In this document: piece by piece, positions 6,599 to 13,542 of the stretch
Position numbering within the stretch: the first letter of the stretch is position 1
Layout: every line of letters begins with the position of its first letter
Source: Nocardioides sp.
Lineage (GTDB): Bacteria > Actinomycetota > Actinomycetes > Propionibacteriales > Nocardioidaceae
NCBI GenBank assembly: GCA_031177735.1
Contig: JAPSKJ010000020.1
Span: 1 to 19,280, forward strand
DNA length: 19,280 bases
Direction of reading: 5' to 3'
Notes under the pieces: model-generated
The model's database searches: none
What the model saw: only the letters and a program-made list of their open reading frames with translations
Told to the model about the DNA's origin: nothing
Translations under genes and position numbers: made by a program

Positions 6599-7452
6599 AC
6601 CTGTACGTCGAGGACGGCACCGCCACCATTCAGGACCGCGGCCGCGCCGGCTTCGCGCACCTCGGTGTCGGGCGCGCAGGCGCGCTCGACAGCCCGGCCG
6701 TCGCCCTGGGCAACAGGTTGGTCGGCAACGACGCCGGCGCGGCGGCGTTCGAGATGCGGTTCGCACCGCTCGTCGTGGTGGCCGACCGCCCGCACTGGGT
6801 CGCCGTCACCGGCGCGCCGTGCGAGGTCGTGCTCGGCGACGCGAGGGCGGCCCGGACGATGCCGCACGGGCAGGCGTTCCGCCTCCCGGCCGGGACGACG
6901 CTCCGGGTGGGCCTGCCGCGCGCTGGTGTGTGCACCTACCTGGCCGTCGGCGGGGGCCTCGCGGTCGAGCCGATCCTCGGATCGCGGTCGTGGGACACGC
7001 TGGCCGGCCTCCGCCCCGGCGGACCCGACGGCCGGCTTCGTCACCGGTGGATCCCGGTGGGAGCGCCGCAGGGGGAGCCGCGCTTCAGCGACGTGCCACC
7101 GCCGCGTAGCGCCGGCCCGATGCGGGTGATCGCCGGGCCGCACCCCGAGTGGTTCGCGCCCGACGTCCTCGAGCGTCTGTGCCGCTCCGACTGGACGGTC
7201 GACCCGGCCACGGACCGGATCGGCATGCGCCTGGCCGGCCCCGCGCTGCCGCGGCGGGAGGGCGAGCTGCCCAGTGAGGGGATGGTGCTCGGCGCGATCC
7301 AGGTGCCGCCGGCGGGGCGGCCGATCGTCTTCCTCGCCGACCACCCGCCCACCGGCGGCTACCCGGTGGCCGGTGTGGTGCACCCGGACGACCTGTGGCG
7401 AGCCGCCCAGGCCAGGCCCGGCGAAGCGGTGAGGTTCACGCCGGCTCGGTGA
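6595..7452 (+). CDS. pxpC: 5-oxoprolinase subunit C (KipA-like biotin-dependent carboxyltransferase fold)
   Basis: This third subunit completes the 5-oxoprolinase complex. The N-terminus reads VEDGTATIQDRGRAGFAHLGV, the family's 'TTVQDLGR.GY...GV' block, followed by GALDSPAVALGNRLVGND. Later blocks include YLAVGGGLAVEPILGSRS, DRIGMRLAGP and a C-terminal QVPPAGRPIVFLADHPPTGGYPVAG, all typical of CT_A_B/AHS2 proteins. Length is 285 residues, normal for the family. The GTG start at 6595 overlaps the pxpB TGA in GTGA, indicating translational coupling. The last 17 bp overlap the 3' end of dinB on the other strand. The gene was once annotated in relatives as urea/allophanate hydrolase subunit 2; the pxpA neighbour argues for oxoprolinase. 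Confidence 0.93.
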   Translation: MNLYVEDGTATIQDRGRAGFAHLGVGRAGALDSPAVALGNRLVGNDAGAAAFEMRFAPLVVVADRPHWVAVTGAPCEVVLGDARAARTMPHGQAFRLPAGTTLRVGLPRAGVCTYLAVGGGLAVEPILGSRSWDTLAGLRPGGPDGRLRHRWIPVGAPQGEPRFSDVPPPRSAGPMRVIAGPHPEWFAPDVLERLCRSDWTVDPATDRIGMRLAGPALPRREGELPSEGMVLGAIQVPPAGRPIVFLADHPPTGGYPVAGVVHPDDLWRAAQARPGEAVRFTPAR

Positions 7453-8758
7453 CCGGCGGCTCCCAGCGGTGCAGCGCCGGGTCGTCGGTGGGGAAGGACC
7501 GCACCGGGCCGGGCCCGGTCTCCGCGGTCTCGAACCGCACCGTGACCACACCACGGCCCGAGCCCCACACCCAGCCGCGGCCGTGCGTGTCGTGGACGAC
7601 GTCCATGCCCGGCACCCAACCGCGCCGGGTCTCCGGCACGGTCTCGATCTCCGGCTCGGGCACCTCCTCCTCGGCCTCGCCGAAGAGGTCCTCCTGGATC
7701 CAGTCGGCGAGGCCGGACACGCCGACGCCGAGCAGCCGGACGCCGCCGCTGAGGTCGGTGCTCGCCGCGAGCTCGGAGAGCAGGGCCTTGGCCAGCCGGG
7801 TGATGGTGGCGGGACTGTCGGTGGGCGAGGGCAGGGTGGAGGAGCGGTTGAGCGTGGTGAAGTCGTGCAGCCGCACCTTGATGGTCACCGTGCGCCCGCT
7901 CAGCCCGTGGCGGCGCAGCCGACCGGCGACGTCGCGGCCCTGGCGGGTGAGGATCTGCTCCATCAGGCCCAGGTCGGTGAGGTCGGTGTCGTAGGTGCCC
8001 TCCACGCTCACCGACTTGGCCTCCCGCTCGGCGACGACCGGGCGGTCGTCGTCGGCGCGAGCCAGGGCGAAGAGCCCCGTGCCCTGGGCGCGGCCGACCA
8101 GCCGCACCAGCTCCTCGAGGCTCACCGCCTCCAGGTCGGCGACGGTGTGGATGCCGGCGCGACGGAGCCGCTCGGCGGTGGCCGGGCCCACCCCCGGGAT
8201 GACGGTGACCCTCATCGGCCGGAGCAGGTCTGCCTCGGTGCCGGGAGGCACGACGACGAGCCCGTCGGGCTTGTCGAGGTCACTGGCCACCTTGGCCACG
8301 AACTTCGACGAGGCCACGCCGACCGACGCGGTCAGCCCGCCGGTCGCCTCGGCGACCCTGGCGCGCAGCTCCTCGGCGAGCTCGGTGACCGTCGGCACCT
8401 CCAGGTCCGGCAGACCGCCCGCGGCCAGGTCGACGAAGGCCTCGTCGAGGGAGAGCGGCTCGACCAGGGGCGAGACCTCGCGCAACAGGCCCATCACGAT
8501 CTCGCTCGCCGCGCGGTAGGCGTGGAACCGGCCGCCCAGGTAGGCCGCGTGCGGGCACCGCGATCGGGCCTCCCGCGTCGACATGGCCGACCGCACCCCG
8601 AACCGGCGCGCCTCGTACGACGCCGTCGACACCACCCCGCGCCCGCCGACCCCACCGACGACGACCGGCTTGCCTCGCAGCGACGGCTTGTCGCGCTGCT
8701 CCACGGAGGCGAAGAACGCGTCCAGGTCGAGGTGGAGCACCGAGGCATGCACGCGCAC
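7436..8758 (-). CDS. dinB: DNA polymerase IV (Y-family translesion polymerase)
   Basis: This polymerase copies past damaged or mismatched DNA without proofreading. LHLDLDAFFASVEQ places the first metal-binding Asp at residue 11 and LSLDEAFVD supplies Asp105 and Glu106, so the catalytic carboxylates are intact. Helix-hairpin-helix (IPGVGPATAERL) and little-finger regions follow. After the little finger there is an extra ~60 residues, including GMDVVHDTHGRGWVWGSGRG and VTVRFET, seen in actinobacterial DinB proteins but not in E. coli. There is no obvious terminal beta-clamp pentapeptide after this extension. GTG at 8758 is preferred because it precedes the catalytic motif by ten residues and has TAGGTT 6 nt upstream; GTG 8752 is also possible. 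I see no LexA-type palindrome upstream, so SOS control is not evident. Confidence 0.94.
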   Translation of the reverse strand: MRVHASVLHLDLDAFFASVEQRDKPSLRGKPVVVGGVGGRGVVSTASYEARRFGVRSAMSTREARSRCPHAAYLGGRFHAYRAASEIVMGLLREVSPLVEPLSLDEAFVDLAAGGLPDLEVPTVTELAEELRARVAEATGGLTASVGVASSKFVAKVASDLDKPDGLVVVPPGTEADLLRPMRVTVIPGVGPATAERLRRAGIHTVADLEAVSLEELVRLVGRAQGTGLFALARADDDRPVVAEREAKSVSVEGTYDTDLTDLGLMEQILTRQGRDVAGRLRRHGLSGRTVTIKVRLHDFTTLNRSSTLPSPTDSPATITRLAKALLSELAASTDLSGGVRLLGVGVSGLADWIQEDLFGEAEEEVPEPEIETVPETRRGWVPGMDVVHDTHGRGWVWGSGRGVVTVRFETAETGPGPVRSFPTDDPALHRWEPPVTEPA

Positions 8759-8764
8759 GCGGGC

Positions 8765-8770
8765 AACCTA
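8765..8770 (-). promoter_or_regulatory. Putative -10 element for leaderless dinB transcript
   Basis: The minus strand reads TAGGTT 6 nt before the dinB GTG at 8758, with no Shine-Dalgarno between. The geometry matches the other TANNNT elements in this window. Confidence 0.45.
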
Positions 8771-8916
8771 TCCGGCCGCACCGACACGGGATGCACCTCG
8801 GGCGACTCCTCACCGGACGGGCCACCGACCCTCCACAGGTGCGGAGCGAGCGCGGTCCTCCACAACCGGACCCTCGCCCGGTCGCGACCGTGCCAGGGAC
8901 CGGCGAGCCTCAGGGC

Positions 8917-9879
8917 ATGCTGACGCTCTCCGCACGAGGCCCCGAGGACCTCCTCGCCGCCGTTCCGGTCATCTTGGGCTTCGAGCCCGAGGAGTCCGTC
9001 GTGATGCTCACCTTCGGTGGGCGGCACACCTTCCACGCCCGCGTCGATCTGCCGCCAGTCGAGCACGAGGACGAACTGGTCGACCTGCTGCTCGCACCCG
9101 CCCGCCGGCACGGGGTGCGCCGAGTCGCTCTGGCGGTGTACGCCGACACCGACCGGCATCCCGGCTGGCACACCCGACGACTGGCCCGCCGACTGGTGCG
9201 CGCCTTCGAGGGCGCGGGCATCGCGGTGATCGCCTGCCTCGGGGTCCGCGACCGGCGCTGGTTCGACCTGGTCGGGCGCGGCTCACCCGAGCACGGTGTT
9301 CCCTTCGACCCCGAGCGCCACCGCTTCCGCGCCCAGGCGGTCGTCGAGGGCGAGGTGATCGAGTCCTCGCGCAGCGGCCTCGCCGCCCGGATCGCCCAGG
9401 ACGCGGCCGCAGCGGCGCTGGTCGCCCCCCACCTGGCGACCCAGAGGCCCTGCGACGGTGACGCAGTGGCGGCGATCCTCGAGCGGTGCCTGGCCGGCGG
9501 CGCACTGCCCGACGACCAGGAGACCGCGCGCCTCCTGCTCGGCCTGGCCGTGCCGCAGGTCCGCGACCGCGCCTGGTGGGGGATGACCCGCGCCGCGTCC
9601 CGCGAGCGGGTGCGCCTGTGGACCGACGTCACACGCCGGGCACCGAGCGGCCACGCGGCCGACGTCGCGGCCGTGCTGGCGTTCAGCGCCTGGATGGCCG
9701 GTGACGGTGCGCTGGCGTGGTGCGCCGTCGACCGCTGCCGCGAGGAGCAGCCCGACCACTCGCTCGCCGCGCTGGTGGACGACGTCCTCACCGCGGCGGT
9801 CCCACCGGCCGAGCTCGACTGGCCGGCCGCGTTGGACCCCGTGATCGCGGACACGGCACGACGTGGACGAGAGGCGTGA
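8917..9879 (+). CDS. DUF4192 domain protein of unknown function
   Basis: The function is not known. The N-terminal sequence LSARGPEDLLAAVPVILGFEPEESVVML is the hallmark of DUF4192, a family restricted largely to Actinomycetota. The 320 residues span the whole domain; there is no signal peptide, membrane segment or known catalytic motif. The open frame extends upstream to 8791, but those 42 residues are Pro/Arg-rich and do not resemble the family, so ATG at 8917 is chosen. GAGCCT ends 6 nt before the ATG, a weak match to the leaderless pattern. The gene is divergent from dinB (158-bp gap) and 15 bp upstream of the first GCS2-type ligase, so it may be co-transcribed with the ligases. Confidence 0.85.
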   Translation: MLTLSARGPEDLLAAVPVILGFEPEESVVMLTFGGRHTFHARVDLPPVEHEDELVDLLLAPARRHGVRRVALAVYADTDRHPGWHTRRLARRLVRAFEGAGIAVIACLGVRDRRWFDLVGRGSPEHGVPFDPERHRFRAQAVVEGEVIESSRSGLAARIAQDAAAAALVAPHLATQRPCDGDAVAAILERCLAGGALPDDQETARLLLGLAVPQVRDRAWWGMTRAASRERVRLWTDVTRRAPSGHAADVAAVLAFSAWMAGDGALAWCAVDRCREEQPDHSLAALVDDVLTAAVPPAELDWPAALDPVIADTARRGREA

Positions 9880-9883
9880 TGGG

Positions 9884-9889
9884 TAACGT
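9884..9889 (+). promoter_or_regulatory. Putative -10 element for leaderless transcript of the YbdK-type ligase
   Basis: TAACGT lies 5 nt before the ATG at 9895, within the 15-bp gap after the DUF4192 gene. There is no clear Shine-Dalgarno. The spacing is 1 nt shorter than the commonest form, so confidence is lower. Confidence 0.4.
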
Positions 9890-9894
9890 CAGGC

Positions 9895-11034
9895 ATGCCG
9901 ATTCGCACCGTGGGCGCCGAGGAGGAGCTCCTCCTGGTCGACCCCGACACCCGCACCGTCAGCTCGCGCGCCGTAGAGGTGCTCAAGGAGCACCGTGAGC
10001 ACGGCGCCGGTCGCCAGCCGGCCGTAGCCAGCGACGAGCTCGACAAGGAGCTCTTCGGGCACCAGCTCGAGACGCGCACCGACCCGGTCGACGACGTCAC
10101 TCGGATCGGCGAGCAGCTCGTCGCGGCCCGCCGAGCCGCCGGCGAGGCAGCTCGTGCGCTCGGTCTGGCGGTGATCGCCTGTGGCGTCGTGCCCGTGGCC
10201 ACCGAGGACCCCAAGGTCTCGCCCAACGACCGCTACCGCGACATGGTGGAGATCTTCGGCGAGACCGCCCGCAACGGCGACACGTGCGGCACCCACGTCC
10301 ACGTCGCCATCGACTCACCTGAGGAGGGCGTCGGGGTCATCGACCGGATCGCCCCCTGGTTGCCGGTGCTCGTGGCGATCGGTGCGAACTCACCCTTCGC
10401 GGAGGGCCGCGACACCGGCTATGCCTCCTGGCGGTCCCAGGCGTGGAGCCGCTGGCCGAGCGCCGGGCCCACCGAGGCGTTCGGGTCCCTCGAGGGCTAT
10501 CGCGAGGCGTCCCGTCTGCTGAGGATGACCGGCGCCGCCCGCGACGAGGGGATGCTCTACTTCGACGCCCGGCTCTCGGCGGCTCATCCCACCGTGGAGA
10601 TCCGTGTCCTCGACGCCTGCACCGACCCCGACGACGTCGTCCTCGCCGCCGCCCTGATCCGCGGCCTGGTCGAGCACGCCGCTTCGGAGTGGGCGGCCGG
10701 CGGCCCCGTGCCCGGTTGGCGGGCCGAGCTGCTGCGGGCCGCCCACTGGCGCGCTGCCCGGATGGGTCTGTCGAACACGCTGGTCCACCCCGAGCGGCGG
10801 GAGCTGGCAGCGGCGCGGGAGGTGATCCTCGCCCTCGTCGAGCGGATCCGTCCGCACCTGGAGGACACGGGCGACCTGCCGCTCGTCCGGGACGGCATCG
10901 ACCGGGTGCTGCGAGGCGGGGGAGCGACACGGCAGCGCGCGGCCTACGAACGCACCGGCAGCATCGACGGTGTTCTCGACGATCTGGTGGCACGCACGGA
11001 GCGCACCTGGCTCCCGCGTACCGACGCGGCCTAG
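9895..11034 (+). CDS. YbdK-type carboxylate-amine ligase (GCS2 superfamily)
   Basis: Members ligate the gamma-carboxyl of glutamate to an amine, with weak glutamate-cysteine ligase activity reported for YbdK; the physiological substrate is unknown. The protein begins TVGAEEELLLVDPDT, the metal/glutamate-binding strand of the fold. ELFGHQLETRTDPVDD (about 47-62), GTHVHVAI (about 132-139) and LGANSPF-like AIGANSPFAEGRDTGYASWRSQ (around 162-183) follow, then TVEIRVLDACTDPDD. Length 379 is typical. It is cytosolic, without signal peptide. The next gene encodes a second member of the same superfamily 9 bp downstream. Actinobacteria mostly make mycothiol rather than glutathione, so a glutathione role should not be assumed. 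EgtA-like synthesis of gamma-glutamylcysteine for ergothioneine is an alternative, but no egt genes lie nearby. Confidence 0.88.
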   Translation: MPIRTVGAEEELLLVDPDTRTVSSRAVEVLKEHREHGAGRQPAVASDELDKELFGHQLETRTDPVDDVTRIGEQLVAARRAAGEAARALGLAVIACGVVPVATEDPKVSPNDRYRDMVEIFGETARNGDTCGTHVHVAIDSPEEGVGVIDRIAPWLPVLVAIGANSPFAEGRDTGYASWRSQAWSRWPSAGPTEAFGSLEGYREASRLLRMTGAARDEGMLYFDARLSAAHPTVEIRVLDACTDPDDVVLAAALIRGLVEHAASEWAAGGPVPGWRAELLRAAHWRAARMGLSNTLVHPERRELAAAREVILALVERIRPHLEDTGDLPLVRDGIDRVLRGGGATRQRAAYERTGSIDGVLDDLVARTERTWLPRTDAA

Positions 11035-11037
11035 GGT
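11032..11037 (+). promoter_or_regulatory. Putative -10 element for the second GCS2-type gene, overlapping the upstream stop
   Basis: TAGGGT lies 6 nt before the ATG at 11044. Its first three bases are the stop codon of the YbdK-type gene. No Shine-Dalgarno is seen in the 9-bp gap, so an internal leaderless start is plausible alongside read-through. Confidence 0.45.
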
Positions 11038-11043
11038 CGACGC

Positions 11044-12531
11044 ATGGGTGATGAGGTCGAGCTGCAGGAGTTCACCGGTGCCGATCGCACGCGCTACCGC
11101 GCCAAGGTGCGGCGCTGTCTCGATGTGCTCGCACGGATGCTGCGGGAGGACCGCTTCGCGACCGACGAGCCGCTGACCGGGCTGGAGGTGGAGTTCAACC
11201 TGGTCGACGAGCACGGCGACCCGGCGCTGCGCAACGCCCAGGCGCTCGAGGCGATCGCCGATCCCGACTTCCAGACCGAGCTGGGGCAGTTCAACATCGA
11301 GATCAACGTGCCGCCGGCCAGCCTGCGTCACGACGGCCTGACCCAGTTCGAGCAGCACCTGCGCCGCAGCCTCAACCACGCGGAGGAGCGCTCGGCCGGG
11401 GTCGGCGCCCACCTGGTCATGATCGGCATCCTCCCGACTCTGACCGACAAGCACCTCACGCCAGAGACGATGAGCGCCAACCCGCGCTACAAGCTGCTCG
11501 GCGACCAAGTGGTCGAGGCCCGCGGCGAGGACATCACGATCTCCATCCAGGGCCGCGAGCGCCTCGACACGGCCTGGGAGTCGATCATGCCGGAGGCCGC
11601 CTGCACGAGTCTGCAGCTGCACGTGCAGGTGCGTCCGGAGGAGTTCGCCCACTACTGGAACGCCTCCCAGGCGATCTGCGCGGTGCAGCTCGCTCTCGGC
11701 GCCAACTCGCCCTACCTGCTGGGGCGTGAGCTGTGGCGGGAGAGCCGGATCCCGTTGTTCGAGCAGTCCACCGACACCCGCAGCGAGGAGCTGAAGGCTC
11801 AGGGCGTCCGACCCCGCGTGTGGTTCGGGGAGCGGTGGATCACCTCGGTGTTCGACCTGTTCGAGGAGAACGTCCGGTTCTTTCCGGCGCTGCTGCCCGT
11901 GATCGATGACGAGGAGCCGCTGGAGGCGCTGGAGAGCGGCCGCACGCCGCAGCTGGCCGAGCTGCGCCTGCACAACGGCACGATCTACCGCTGGAACCGG
12001 CCCGTCTACGACATCGTCGGGGAGGGCGCCGACGCCGTGCCGCACCTGCGGGTGGAGAACCGCGTCCTGGCGGCCGGCCCGACCGTGGTCGACATGGTCG
12101 CCAACGCGGCGTTCTACTTCGGCCTCGTCCGTGCGCTCGCCGAGAGCGAGCGGCCGATCTGGTCGCAGATGTCGTTCAGCGCAGCGGAGGAGAACTTCCA
12201 TGCCGCCGCGCGGCAGGGGATCGATGCCCAGCTCTACTGGCCCGGCAGCGGCCAGATCCCCGCCACCGAGCTGGTGCTGCGCCGGCTGCTGCCGCTGGCT
12301 CACGACGGGCTCGCGGCCTGGGGCGTCGACGAGGCGGTCCGTGGCCGGCTGCTCGGGATCATCGAGCAGCGGTGCCTGACCGGGGTCAACGGGTCGGCCT
12401 GGTTCGTCGAGCGGGTTCGCGCACGGGAGCGCGCCGGTGACCAGCGCGCAGAGGCGCTGCGTGGCACCCTGCTGGACTACCGCGAGCTGATGCACACCAA
12501 CCAGCCGGTGCACACCTGGCCGCTGGGCTGA
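11044..12531 (+). CDS. GCS2-family glutamate-cysteine ligase-like protein
   Basis: This is a second ligase of the glutamate-cysteine ligase (GCS2) superfamily, longer than YbdK at 495 residues. Core blocks are LTGLEVEFNLVDEHGDPA (about 43-60), ELGQFNIEINVPP (about 79-91), TSLQLHVQVRPEEF (about 190-203), LGANSPYLLGRELWRESRI (about 218-236) and LRLHNGTIYRWNRPVYD (about 308-324). These correspond to the metal- and ATP-binding strands of the fold. The N-terminal 40 residues (RTRYRAKVRRCLDVLARML) are helical. ATG at 11044 follows the neighbour's stop by 9 bp. The product could be gamma-glutamylcysteine or another gamma-glutamyl amide; substrate cannot be read from sequence. The pair is probably an operon. 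Its stop is 27 bp from that of the convergent gene at 12559. Confidence 0.85.
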   Translation: MGDEVELQEFTGADRTRYRAKVRRCLDVLARMLREDRFATDEPLTGLEVEFNLVDEHGDPALRNAQALEAIADPDFQTELGQFNIEINVPPASLRHDGLTQFEQHLRRSLNHAEERSAGVGAHLVMIGILPTLTDKHLTPETMSANPRYKLLGDQVVEARGEDITISIQGRERLDTAWESIMPEAACTSLQLHVQVRPEEFAHYWNASQAICAVQLALGANSPYLLGRELWRESRIPLFEQSTDTRSEELKAQGVRPRVWFGERWITSVFDLFEENVRFFPALLPVIDDEEPLEALESGRTPQLAELRLHNGTIYRWNRPVYDIVGEGADAVPHLRVENRVLAAGPTVVDMVANAAFYFGLVRALAESERPIWSQMSFSAAEENFHAAARQGIDAQLYWPGSGQIPATELVLRRLLPLAHDGLAAWGVDEAVRGRLLGIIEQRCLTGVNGSAWFVERVRARERAGDQRAEALRGTLLDYRELMHTNQPVHTWPLG

Positions 12532-12558
12532 GCCGGCCCGAGCATCACGGCCTGCGGC

Positions 12559-13002
12559 TCACCGGCGACGCAGCCGCGCCCAGGTGCGCTCCACCCGCGA
12601 GCGCGGGTCACGCCAGCCGGACCGGTTGACCACGACGAAGACGAGGGACAGACCCGCCTCGGCGTACGCCTGGCGGGCCGCGGCCAGCCACTCCAGGTCC
12701 ACGTCCTGCGCTTCGAGCGGGCCCGCGCGGGTGAGCCAGACCAGCGGCGCCGCATCGGCAGTGTGCTGTGTGCGCCGCACGAGCGCGGCCAGGACGTCGG
12801 CGCGCAGCGCATGGTCGCTCGACTCGTCGGGGCGGACGGCGAAGATCCCGTGCGGCTCGCCAGGGACGCCGCAGTGCACGAGGGGCAGGTGCCACCGACG
12901 GCGCTCGGAGAGCGCGTGGTCGAGGGCCGCACGCCGCAGCAGCCGACGCAAGGCGGCTGGCAGCGGCTCCTGGAGTCCGGGGCCGCCCACGTCGCCGTGC
13001 AT
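12559..13002 (-). CDS. Unidentified 147-residue protein
   Basis: I do not recognise a family. From ATG at 13002 it encodes 147 residues. An Arg/Leu-rich N-terminal part (LPAALRRLLRRAALDHALSE) precedes a more globular-looking section: WHLPLVHCGVPGEPHGIFAVRPDE, a DVLAALVRRT helix, PLVWLTRAG, and a final LSLVFVVVNRSGWRDPRSRVERTWARLRRR with a hydrophobic strand and a basic tail. No Cys pair, signal peptide or membrane segment is present. The open frame runs back to 13182, but that part is low-complexity Arg/Pro. GTG at 13020 is a competing start. The gene is divergent from the universal stress protein and convergent with the GCS2 gene. Codon choice is normal for the window, and the alternating hydrophobic pattern suggests a genuine protein. 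Confidence 0.6.
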   Translation of the reverse strand: MHGDVGGPGLQEPLPAALRRLLRRAALDHALSERRRWHLPLVHCGVPGEPHGIFAVRPDESSDHALRADVLAALVRRTQHTADAAPLVWLTRAGPLEAQDVDLEWLAAARQAYAEAGLSLVFVVVNRSGWRDPRSRVERTWARLRRR

Positions 13003-13003
13003 G

Positions 13004-13018
13004 GCGGCAGCCTGCCGC
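13004..13018. promoter_or_regulatory. 15-bp interrupted palindrome at the start of the unidentified gene
   Basis: GCGGCAG, a single C, then CTGCCGC form a perfect inverted repeat one base upstream of the ATG at 13002. Its position suits an operator or a translation-blocking hairpin. If the true start is GTG 13020 it would be coding and probably incidental. Confidence 0.3.
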
Positions 13019-13063
13019 ACCCGGCGCGACCATGGCTGCGCTCCTCCACAGCGTGCGATTGTG

Positions 13064-13069
13064 TAGCCT
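13064..13069 (+). promoter_or_regulatory. Possible -10 for the universal stress protein gene
   Basis: TAGCCT lies 37 nt before the ATG at 13107, in the divergent gap. A start about 7 nt downstream would give a leader of about 30 nt carrying GGAGG at 13097-13101. No good -35 is seen. Confidence 0.3.
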
Positions 13070-13106
13070 GCGTCACAGGCCCCGAGCACGCACCTGGAGG
13101 GTGGAC

Positions 13107-13499
13107 ATGACAACGGTAGTGGTCGGCTACGTCCCCAAGCCCGAGGGCGAGGCAGCGCTCGACGCGGCGATCGGCGAGGCACGCCTGCGTGGCGCGCGGA
13201 TCCTGGTGGTCACCTCCCACCACGACGACATCGAGGCGCAGGGCTGGGAGGACGCGATCGCCAAGGCGAAGCTCCGGCTTGACGAGTCGGGGATCTCGTA
13301 CGACGTCCGCCACTTGGTCCGCAACTTCGAGCCGGCCGCCGACCTGATCAGCATCGCCGACGCCGCGAAGGCCGAGCTCATCGTGATCGGTCTGCGCAAG
13401 CGTTCGCCGGTCGGCAAGCTCATCCTCGGCGCCAACGCCCAGCAGGTGCTGCTCGACGCCACCTGCCCCGTGCTGACCGTGAAGGCCGCGACCGCCTGA
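13107..13499 (+). CDS. Universal stress protein (UspA family)
   Basis: This is a small single-domain Usp, cytosolic, probably a dimer; such proteins accumulate under stress and growth arrest, with no defined reaction. The 130 residues start MTTVVVGYVPKPEGEAALDAAI, the first strand and helix of the fold. They end AELIVIGLRKRSPVGKLILGANAQQVLLDATCPVLTVK, the usual C-terminal block. The ATP-binding signature G-2x-G-9x-G-(S/T) is imperfect: residues 95-98 are GLRK instead of GxxG and Ala109 replaces Ser/Thr, so it may be a non-ATP-binding member. ATG at 13107 has GGAGG at 13097-13101, 5 nt upstream, unlike many genes here. It precedes the HhH-GPD gene by 43 bp. Confidence 0.9.
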   Translation: MTTVVVGYVPKPEGEAALDAAIGEARLRGARILVVTSHHDDIEAQGWEDAIAKAKLRLDESGISYDVRHLVRNFEPAADLISIADAAKAELIVIGLRKRSPVGKLILGANAQQVLLDATCPVLTVKAATA

Positions 13500-13542
13500 C
13501 GCCCGCGTCCCACGGGTGAGCGTCGTGAGCGAGGATGGAGCC

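Noticed and set aside
5298..6629. The oligopeptidase reading frame continues upstream for over 440 codons as a possible N-terminal domain
   Set aside because: That part is Pro/Arg/Gly-rich antisense to pxpAB, and the normal PtrB N-terminus begins at ATG 5297.
8759..8916. SOS box or DnaA boxes between dinB and DUF4192
   Set aside because: No TCGAAC-type LexA palindrome. CCTCCACA occurs at 8830 and 8857 but does not match the full DnaA box TTATCCACA.
12768..13499. Plus-strand frame fusing an Arg-rich leader to the universal stress protein
   Set aside because: The leader is antisense shadow of the gene at 12559-13002; the stress protein has its own ATG and GGAGG.
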